From: JBDGSM01 sp042217615
GTDB taxonomy: Archaea; Nanohalarchaeota; Nanosalinia; Nanosalinales; Nanosalinaceae
Direction of reading: 5' to 3'
Assembly (NCBI GenBank): GCA_042217615.1
Contig: JBDGSI010000062.1
Coordinates: forward strand, 1 to 6,991
DNA length: 6,991 bases
In this document: positions 1 to 4,104 of the stretch, piece by piece
Position numbering within the stretch: the stretch's first letter is position 1
Layout of the letters: the number at the start of each line of letters is the position of its first letter
The notes under the pieces: model-generated
Database searches by the model: none
The model's input: the letters and a program-made list of their open reading frames with translations, nothing else
Told to the model about the DNA's origin: nothing
Translations under genes and position numbers: made by a program

Positions 1-1
1 C

Positions 2-127
2 GGAAACTCAAGTCATGAGATTTTGGGGGCAGAGGCCTATTCGATTGGCCTGCCTCCAAGCTACGGGTTTCACACTGAGGAGAGTCGTGAGACTTCCGTG
101 GATCTTATAGTTACAGGAGAACAATGA
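2..127 (+). CDS. C-terminal end of a probable METTL5-like (COG2263) methyltransferase, 5'-truncated by the window edge
   Basis: An open frame of 41 codons enters from the window edge and stops with TGA at 125-127, overlapping the rpoL start as ATGA. That overlap is typical of a translationally coupled upstream gene. The visible tail holds a LPPSYGFHTEE segment followed by a VDLIV strand. This recalls the FPLP/FHxKE...VDL ending of archaeal METTL5-like SAM-dependent methyltransferases (COG2263), which act on rRNA in characterised eukaryotic relatives. The catalytic part (SAM-binding motif, NPPF motif) lies outside the window, so the family call rests on a short tail and on the neighbour rpoL. 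The coding frame is more secure than the function. The tail contains one AGGCCT site (33-38). Confidence 0.45.
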   Translation, partial: GNSSHEILGAEAYSIGLPPSYGFHTEESRETSVDLIVTGEQ

Positions 128-384
128 AGGTGAATAATTTAATGGATCTTGACATTACTGAGAAGGATGACCGGCGGATAGTAGATTTCAAGCAGAATCA
201 CACGCTTGCAAACCTTGTAAGGAAAGCTATCTGGGAGAATGGCGGAGAAGCTGGTTACGATAAAGGCCACCCTCTCGGAGAGGAAAGCCATTTAGTGGTG
301 AAATCTGACAGCCCGGAAGAAGACCTTGAAGCTGCAGCAGAAACCGCCGAAGAATGGATGAAAGAGCTCAAGGAACAGATTTAA
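124..384 (+). CDS. rpoL: DNA-directed RNA polymerase subunit L (Rpo11)
   Basis: This 86-residue protein is the archaeal RNA polymerase subunit L, the homologue of eukaryotic Rpb11/AC19. It forms a heterodimer with subunit D that nucleates polymerase assembly, much like the bacterial alpha dimer. The family signature is visible: HTLANLVR at residues 26-33, then GYDKGHPL at 44-51 and a following LVVKSD strand, which match the conserved HTLxNLLR and YxxxHPL motifs. An acidic helix (residues 64-86) closes the protein. Length is normal for the family (about 85-100). The ATG overlaps the upstream stop by four bases (ATGA), and a GGAG stretch at 116-119 lies 4 nt before it, so translation is probably coupled and Shine-Dalgarno assisted. 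It has no AGGCCT site. Confidence 0.93.
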   Translation: MKVNNLMDLDITEKDDRRIVDFKQNHTLANLVRKAIWENGGEAGYDKGHPLGEESHLVVKSDSPEEDLEAAAETAEEWMKELKEQI

Positions 385-439
385 CCCTTTAATATCCTTC
401 AACGCATAGGCAAGCATCTAAAAGCAAACTCAGACTACC

Positions 440-445
440 TTATAA
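440..445 (+). promoter_or_regulatory. Possible archaeal TATA box upstream of a tiny ORF or a long leader
   Basis: TTATAA is the best match to an archaeal TATA box in this spacer. A transcript starting about 25 nt downstream would begin close to the ATG at 466. It could serve a leaderless 19-codon peptide, a small RNA, or a second, longer leader for the signal peptidase gene. Nothing in the sequence decides between these. Confidence 0.25.
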
Positions 446-545
446 CTTCTCTGCATTGGTAATTTATGTTCAGAGGGTGGGTACAGGCTTTACATCCAGG
501 AACATGTAGAGGCTTGGCTAACTAAAATCGAGCTTAAATCTACTG

Positions 546-553
546 ATTAAAAA
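546..553 (+). promoter_or_regulatory. TATA-like box of the signal peptidase gene
   Basis: ATTAAAAA is centred about 27 nt before the ATG at 577. This is the spacing expected when transcription starts at or just before the start codon. There is no purine-rich ribosome binding site before the ATG, which favours a leaderless mRNA. Confidence 0.5.
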
Positions 554-576
554 CAGTCAGAGACAACAAAAAATAT

Positions 577-1326
577 ATGGAGTGGAAGGATTCCTGGCAG
601 AAAATAAGAAGCAGTGAGGTCTTCGAAAACATTTACTTCCTCGCACTTGCATTGATACTTGCTTACGGCACACTTCAGACCACAGGAACTGTTTTAAATA
701 CAGACAAGGCCGTGGTATCTGTTGTATCCTGCTCAATGTACCCTGAAGAGGGAGAGGAAGGCCTTTACAAAGGAGATATTCTTGTGGTAAAAGGAAAGCC
801 TTTTGAAGAGATCAAAGAAGGAGATACAATTGTTTACGAAGTTCCGGACCGTGTCGAATTCTCCGTAGCAGGTCAAAAACATGTTCTGGAGAAAAATAGT
901 TCTGTAAAAAGGCCTTCAGTTGAAACTGCTCTCGGAAAAGTCGTTCTTGTAGAGGCGGTTAAAGGAAGGAGGAACGTTGACAAGGCCTTACTTAAATTGG
1001 ACGGCAGGAAAGTGGCGGTTAAGGAAGGTGAGAGTTATAATCAGGGAAGTATTAGTTTACGGGTTGGAAGTATTGAAGCTATGCCTATACCTGTTGTTCA
1101 CAGAGTTATCAGGAAGGAGAACAGTTCTTTGGAGACTAAAGGGATTAATAATCCTGGACAGTTTGATTTTGAGAAAGATGTAAGGCCTGACCAGGTTTAT
1201 GGCAAGGTTTTCTTTGTTATTCCACGTGTAGGGCTTTTGAAGATTGGAGCTATGGACCTTGCTGGTTTGAATGGTGGAAAGCCTTTGGTCTTGGATACTT
1301 CGCAGAGCTGCAGTGTTAAAGCCTGA
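577..1326 (+). CDS. Archaeal type I signal peptidase (Sec11/S26B family)
   Basis: A 249-residue membrane protease expected to remove signal peptides from Sec-exported proteins at the outer face of the membrane. A short cytoplasmic tail is followed by one transmembrane helix (about residues 18-40). The catalytic serine is S53 in the SCSMYP box (residues 51-56), followed by the conserved GDILVV strand (66-71). The general-base histidine, which replaces the bacterial lysine in this family, is H175 in VVHRVI. The TKG box follows at 187-189, but the next residue, usually Asp in TKGDNN, is Ile190; D197 and D201 are the nearest acids. The Ser-His spacing of 122 residues is longer than usual because of an insert around residues 92-168. 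A final GKVFFVIPRVGLLKI segment (209-223) matches the family C-terminus. The start is backed by the TATA box 27 nt upstream. Four AGGCCT sites lie inside. Confidence 0.85.
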   Translation: MEWKDSWQKIRSSEVFENIYFLALALILAYGTLQTTGTVLNTDKAVVSVVSCSMYPEEGEEGLYKGDILVVKGKPFEEIKEGDTIVYEVPDRVEFSVAGQKHVLEKNSSVKRPSVETALGKVVLVEAVKGRRNVDKALLKLDGRKVAVKEGESYNQGSISLRVGSIEAMPIPVVHRVIRKENSSLETKGINNPGQFDFEKDVRPDQVYGKVFFVIPRVGLLKIGAMDLAGLNGGKPLVLDTSQSCSVKA

Positions 1327-1346
1327 AGCTTTTAAAGGGGTTTTTT
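1318..1346 (+). terminator. Possible weak terminator straddling the signal peptidase stop codon
   Basis: AAAGC (1318-1322) and GCTTT (1328-1332) form a 5-bp stem around a CTGAA loop that contains the TGA stop. A TTTTTT run follows at 1341-1346. T-runs promote termination in archaea, but the stem is short and the same T-run is part of the putative promoter of the next gene. Confidence 0.25.
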
Positions 1347-1349
1347 AAG
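1342..1349 (+). promoter_or_regulatory. TATA-like box of the transcription factor S gene
   Basis: TTTTTAAG is centred about 29 nt before the ATG at 1375, compatible with a leaderless or nearly leaderless transcript. A second AT-rich candidate (CTTTTAAAG, 1329-1337) would give a short leader. That leader would include AGGTGA (1366-1371), a possible but closely spaced ribosome binding site. Confidence 0.4.
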
Positions 1350-1374
1350 TTTTCAAGTCGGTTTTAGGTGAATC

Positions 1375-1710
1375 ATGGAGTTCTGTGACGATTGTGGTGG
1401 AATGCTGGTATCTGAGAAGAAGGATGGGGAAACCGTTATGAAGTGTAGGAACTGTGGCAGCATTCAAGACGTTGATTCTGAAGAGATGAAAGTTACTGAA
1501 GAGAAAGAAGAAGACCCTATGGACCGTTTAAACGTTAATGAAGAAGGAAGCGAGGAAAGCACCCGGCCGACTACGGAGAAGGAATGCCGTAAATGCGGAG
1601 AGGAAACCGAACACGAGTGGTGGATGGAGCAGACAAGAGCTTCAGACGAGCCACCTACAAGATTTTACAAATGCAGAGAATGCGGAAACGTCTTCAAAGT
1701 ATACGATTAA
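1375..1710 (+). CDS. tfs: Transcription factor S (TFIIS-like RNA polymerase cleavage factor)
   Basis: A 111-residue archaeal transcription factor S, which inserts into the RNA polymerase secondary channel and stimulates transcript cleavage to rescue backtracked polymerase. The N-terminal zinc ribbon uses C4, C7, C24 and C27, as in the Rpb9-like domain. An acidic linker (about 32-66) joins it to the C-terminal TFIIS-type ribbon with C71, C74, C100 and C103. The diagnostic QTRASDEPPTRFYKC motif (86-100) is intact, and D91-E92 are the catalytic acidic pair, so it should be an active cleavage factor rather than an inhibitory paralogue. Length is normal for the family. It converges on the coiled-coil gene with only six bases, AGGCCT, between the two stop codons. 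Confidence 0.95.
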   Translation: MEFCDDCGGMLVSEKKDGETVMKCRNCGSIQDVDSEEMKVTEEKEEDPMDRLNVNEEGSEESTRPTTEKECRKCGEETEHEWWMEQTRASDEPPTRFYKCRECGNVFKVYD

Positions 1711-1719
1711 AGGCCTTTA
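1708..1719. repeat. 12-bp perfect palindrome made of two convergent stop codons around AGGCCT
   Basis: TAAAGGCCTTTA reads the same on both strands. Its left TAA is the stop of transcription factor S and its right TTA is the stop of the minus-strand coiled-coil gene. The intergenic gap is therefore exactly one copy of the dispersed AGGCCT motif. It could also act as a small bidirectional terminator, but it has no long T-run. Confidence 0.85.
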
Positions 1720-2268
1720 CTCAACCCTTACCTCATCGCTGTCAAACCTGTCTGCCAGGTAGTTTACAGAGGATCTAAGCTTTGAGATCTCGCGGTCGAC
1801 CTTTTCCCTTCTATTCTCCCATTCTTCAGGGTCTGGAAGATTATCAAGCCTTTCCCACTGGACATCAAGCCGTTCGCTTACGTTAAGTACATCTTGCTTG
1901 ATACTCGATCTTTGATTCGAGGCCTCATCAAGGTTCTTCTCCAGTCTCGACATTCTTTTCTCAAGCTTGGAAACCCTTGTCTTCAGAGAACCGATACTGG
2001 CTTCATTCTCCTCAATATCATCAATATTATCCTGCTGAACGCCTAGAATCCTGTTCAAAAGATTGGTGACCTGATCAAGTTTGCTGGAGAAATCATTTCT
2101 GAGGCCTTCTACATCTCTTTCAGCTTCTGAGACATTAGAGGCTTCAGCTTCTACATCCTGTAAGGCCTTGTCAAGTGCTTCTACCCTGGATTCAATGTCT
2201 TCAACTCTCTGAGAGATGTTTTCAACTGCCTGACTTGCTTCTTCTCCTTCTTTTCCCAGCAGGTCCAT
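1717..2268 (-). CDS. Coiled-coil protein of unknown function
   Basis: I do not recognise this family. The 183-residue product is almost entirely charged and helical, with heptad-like spacing of Leu, Val and Ile from about residue 14 to 140 (for example LKTRVSKLEKRMSRLEKNL at 95-113). A NLPDPEEW break at 143-150 precedes a final helix. It has no cysteine, signal peptide or membrane segment, so a soluble elongated oligomer is likely. The frame stays open upstream as far as 2403, but the ATG at 2268 is preferred: upstream residues are unlike the rest, would overlap the OB-fold gene, and a TTTCAAATA box lies about 28 nt before this ATG. It is divergent from the OB-fold gene and convergent with transcription factor S. 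Three AGGCCT sites lie inside it. Confidence 0.75.
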   Translation of the reverse strand: MDLLGKEGEEASQAVENISQRVEDIESRVEALDKALQDVEAEASNVSEAERDVEGLRNDFSSKLDQVTNLLNRILGVQQDNIDDIEENEASIGSLKTRVSKLEKRMSRLEKNLDEASNQRSSIKQDVLNVSERLDVQWERLDNLPDPEEWENRREKVDREISKLRSSVNYLADRFDSDEVRVE

Positions 2269-2291
2269 ACTGTTTAGGTGGTGGACGCCGG

Positions 2292-2300
2292 TATTTGAAA
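2292..2300 (-). promoter_or_regulatory. TATA-like box of the minus-strand coiled-coil gene
   Basis: On the minus strand this reads TTTCAAATA, centred about 28 nt before the ATG at 2268. The match to an archaeal TATA box is moderate, but the spacing equals that of the other genes here and supports the shorter start. Confidence 0.4.
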
Positions 2301-2323
2301 CCTTCCATATTCGCTGTTCAGAG

Positions 2324-2329
2324 TTAAAA
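2324..2329 (+). promoter_or_regulatory. TATA-like box of the OB-fold gene
   Basis: TTAAAA is centred about 27 nt before the ATG at 2354, as expected for a leaderless transcript. A second AT-rich stretch (TTTTATA, 2347-2353) directly abuts the ATG and is too close to be the TATA box. The minus-strand promoter at 2292-2300 makes this an 85-bp divergent promoter region. Confidence 0.45.
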
Positions 2330-2353
2330 CATTCACGCGCCCAGATTTTATAC

Positions 2354-2689
2354 ATGCCTGAACAGCAACAGCAGAGAAGGTCCCCGGCCAGGCCTAAAAC
2401 CATTAAAGATATCGACCCTCAAACCGATATAAGAGTCCGGATAACCGGCACAGTTCTCTCAAAGGACTCAGATTCCATAACAATAGATGATGGAACCGGT
2501 TCAGTAGAAGCCTTCCTCGATGAAGAGGCAATGGAAGAACTGGAGGAGAACCAGAGAGTAAGAGTGTTCGGCCGCGTACTTCCAACACCTGACAGCTTTG
2601 AAATCCAGGGAGAAATCGTTCAAAGCCTTGAAGACCTTGATCCAGAGCTTTACGACAGAGTTAAAAAGGTTGTTAGCACAACTGAGTAA
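2354..2689 (+). CDS. Small OB-fold nucleic-acid-binding protein (RPA/Stn1-like)
   Basis: A 111-residue protein with one OB fold at about residues 25-90. Visible strands are VRITGTVL (28-35), SITIDDGTGSVEAFL (41-55), QRVRVFGRVL (67-76) and SFEIQGEIVQSL (81-92). The pattern of a GxV strand, a DDGTG turn and VxVFGRV is typical of OB domains that bind single-stranded DNA or RNA (RPA32, Stn1 and tRNA_anti types). The basic, Gln-rich N-terminus (about 4-15) may add nucleic-acid contacts, and a short C-terminal helix follows. It probably acts as a small single-strand-binding or RPA-associated protein. Its position 21 nt upstream of PCNA, probably in one transcript, supports a replication or repair role. 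It lacks the zinc finger of larger archaeal RPAs. One AGGCCT site lies near the start. Confidence 0.7.
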   Translation: MPEQQQQRRSPARPKTIKDIDPQTDIRVRITGTVLSKDSDSITIDDGTGSVEAFLDEEAMEELEENQRVRVFGRVLPTPDSFEIQGEIVQSLEDLDPELYDRVKKVVSTTE

Positions 2690-2710
2690 CTATAACGGGT
2701 TGTTGTAAAA

Positions 2711-3463
2711 ATGTTCAAAGCTGAACTTGAAGACGTCGGACTTTTGAAGGACTCAATGAAAACCATTTCAGACCTGATAAGTGAAGGCCTTTTCCAGTTA
2801 CAGGAGGATGGGATCAAACTTGTTGCAGCAGATCCTGCAATGGTAGGCCTTGTAGATTTCAAGATTGAGGAAGATGTATTTGAAAGTTTTGAGTTGGATA
2901 AAGAGACAAAAGTAGGCCTTAACCTTGAGAACCTTTACTCTATTCTCCGACGTGCGAACAGCAGCGATACTATCACCCTTGAGTTAAAGGAGGATGATTC
3001 AAAGTTCTACATTAAGATGGAGAACTCTTCCACACGTAATTTCTCTCTCCCTATCCTGAACCTGTCTGAAGACGATATTCCAAGCACTGATCAGCTTGAC
3101 TTCACGTTTGAGGCCGAACTGGAGACTGATGTGCTTGAAGGAGCTATTAAGGATGCAATGGTTGTCTCCGATGCAGTCACTGTTTCAGCAGATGGAGATC
3201 AGCTTGAGATAGAGGCTGAAGGAGACCAGTCAAACGTTGACTTCACCATTACCGATGGCTCAGAAGGCGTCCTTGAAATGGAGGGAAGCGAGGCAAAATC
3301 CATGTTCAGCCTGGACTACCTCTCCAAAATGATCGGGGCAAAAAAGCTTAGCGACACAGTAACGGTAAAACTAGGTCAAGACTTCCCAATGAGAATGGAG
3401 TTCATCATCCCAGAAGAAGTAGACCTAAGCTTCGTACTGGCACCACGAATTGAGGAAGAATAA
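2711..3463 (+). CDS. pcn: DNA polymerase sliding clamp (PCNA)
   Basis: A full-length 250-residue archaeal PCNA, expected to form a trimeric ring that tethers DNA polymerase, ligase, FEN1 and other PIP-box partners to DNA. Family landmarks are LVAADPAMVGLVDF (37-50), the interdomain connecting loop at about 115-131, LDYLSKM (201-207), LGQDFPMRMEF (221-231) and the C-terminal FVLAPRIEEE (241-250) that docks PIP boxes. The surface is very acidic, as in haloarchaeal clamps. No convincing TATA box sits at the usual distance from its ATG and the OB-fold gene ends only 21 nt earlier, so the two are probably co-transcribed. A TTAAAAA stretch at 2661-2667 could alternatively drive it with a short leader. 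Three AGGCCT sites sit in the first 210 bases and none in the remainder. Confidence 0.97.
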   Translation: MFKAELEDVGLLKDSMKTISDLISEGLFQLQEDGIKLVAADPAMVGLVDFKIEEDVFESFELDKETKVGLNLENLYSILRRANSSDTITLELKEDDSKFYIKMENSSTRNFSLPILNLSEDDIPSTDQLDFTFEAELETDVLEGAIKDAMVVSDAVTVSADGDQLEIEAEGDQSNVDFTITDGSEGVLEMEGSEAKSMFSLDYLSKMIGAKKLSDTVTVKLGQDFPMRMEFIIPEEVDLSFVLAPRIEEE

Positions 3464-3477
3464 TCCTCAATTCTTTG
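3447..3477 (+). terminator. 10-bp stem-loop across the PCNA stop codon, at the edge of the assembly gap
   Basis: GAATTGAGGA (3447-3456) and TCCTCAATTC (3464-3473) are perfect inverted repeats around a 7-nt loop containing the TAA stop. TTT follows, then G and the gap. It looks like a hairpin terminator, unusual in archaea where T-runs often suffice. The downstream T content cannot be judged because the sequence ends in N. Confidence 0.5.
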
Positions 3478-3577
3478 NNNNNNNNNNNNNNNNNNNNNNN
3501 NNNNNNNNNNNNNNNNNNNNNNNNNNNNNNNNNNNNNNNNNNNNNNNNNNNNNNNNNNNNNNNNNNNNNNNNNNNNN
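3478..3577. other. Assembly gap of exactly 100 N
   Basis: The round length suggests a scaffold placeholder, so the real distance between PCNA and the Nudix gene is unknown. Sequence, and possibly a gene, may be missing here. The left edge is a strong hairpin and the right edge is A-rich then pyrimidine-rich, both difficult for assembly. Confidence 0.98.
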
Positions 3578-3623
3578 AAAAAACATTTTTCCTATTTCCC
3601 TCCTTTCTCCTCCTACAGTTAAG

Positions 3624-3630
3624 ACTAAAA
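3624..3630 (+). promoter_or_regulatory. TATA-like box of the first Nudix gene
   Basis: ACTAAAA is centred about 28 nt before the ATG at 3656. An AGGCCT site (3639-3644) lies between this box and the start codon, in the promoter spacer. The spacing supports the ATG over the in-frame TTG at 3635. Confidence 0.4.
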
Positions 3631-3655
3631 GCATTTGAAGGCCTTTTTCTACTGT

Positions 3656-4081
3656 ATGAGCCAGTACCCTGAGCCTATAGCCGGTGTTCTGCCTGTAAAC
3701 TCTGGTGGAGAAGTCTTTCTCATGCAGAGTCCTAAGTGGGAGGATAAGTGGACGGTGCCTGGAGGTCATGTAGAGATAGGGGAGACGATGAAGGAAGCTG
3801 CCAGAAGGGAGACTGAGGAAGAGGTAGGCCTTGAACTTGAGGATGTCAGGTTCCTCAGTGTTTCCGAGGCCGTTAATCCTGAGGAGTATGAAAGAGAGGC
3901 TCACCACATCTACCTCAACTTTCTGGGATACGTGGATAAGCCTGGTGAAGTAGAACTGGATCAGGAAGAAGCTGTTAACTATGTCTGGATGAAGCCTGAG
4001 AAGGCCTTGAAGAACCTGGATTTGAATCAGGGGGGAGAAAAGTTTTTGAGAGAATTTATTGAGGAAAAACCAGTTTTTTAG
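3656..4081 (+). CDS. Nudix hydrolase
   Basis: A 141-residue single-domain Nudix enzyme, hydrolysing a nucleoside diphosphate linked to some moiety. The exact substrate (oxidised dNTP, ADP-ribose, other) cannot be read from the sequence. The Nudix box GX5EX7REUXEEXGU is complete at residues 37-59: G37, E43, R51-E52, E55-E56 and G58, with Thr53 at the usually hydrophobic position. It is preceded by the WTVPGGHVE strand (32-40). Length is typical. The ATG is preferred over an in-frame TTG at 3635 because of the TATA-like box 28 nt upstream. The stop codon is 23 nt before the primase ATG, and the terminal T-run doubles as that gene's likely promoter box. A second Nudix gene begins at 6833 with a similar GGHVEEGE core. 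Confidence 0.9.
   Translation: MSQYPEPIAGVLPVNSGGEVFLMQSPKWEDKWTVPGGHVEIGETMKEAARRETEEEVGLELEDVRFLSVSEAVNPEEYEREAHHIYLNFLGYVDKPGEVELDQEEAVNYVWMKPEKALKNLDLNQGGEKFLREFIEEKPVF
4065..4080 (+). promoter_or_regulatory. Hairpin and TTTTTTA element at the Nudix stop: likely primase TATA box and possible terminator
   Basis: AAAAAC (4065-4070) and GTTTTT (4073-4078) are inverted repeats at the end of the Nudix gene. The TTTTTTA (4074-4080) contains part of its TAG stop and is centred about 28 nt before the primase ATG. It may serve both as a T-run terminator and as the primase promoter box. Confidence 0.4.
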
Positions 4082-4104
4082 CTTTACTGAGCAATACTTG
4101 GACT

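Larger units (their letters stand above)
385..576 (+). other. Intergenic region between rpoL and the signal peptidase gene
   Basis: These 192 bases hold no gene that I can support with confidence. Visible elements are a TTATAA box at 440-445, an ATG at 466 opening a 19-codon frame ending TAA at 523-525, a weak hairpin formed by TACAT and ATGTA around 490-510, a CTTAAAT stretch near 533-539, and an ATTAAAAA box at 546-553 placed correctly for the signal peptidase gene. No tRNA or known RNA fold was recognised. Confidence 0.5.

Noticed and set aside
78..100. GAGGAGAGTC stretch resembling the GAGGAAAGTCC box of RNase P RNA
   Set aside because: The stretch is fully inside an open reading frame that ends in an ATGA overlap with rpoL, and no other RNase P RNA elements are visible around it.
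2269..2403. N-terminal extension of the minus-strand coiled-coil protein up to 2403
   Set aside because: The extra residues are Cys-rich and unlike the rest, the extension would overlap the OB-fold gene, and a TATA-like box is correctly placed for the ATG at 2268.
3635..3655. Alternative TTG start adding seven residues to the first Nudix protein
   Set aside because: The TTG start is too close to the TATA-like box at 3624-3630. The downstream ATG has the same 28-nt spacing as the other genes.
3450..3907. Open frames running through the block of N on either strand
   Set aside because: They are open only because the N bases produce no stop codons. They have no recognisable protein features and overlap the real Nudix gene antisense.
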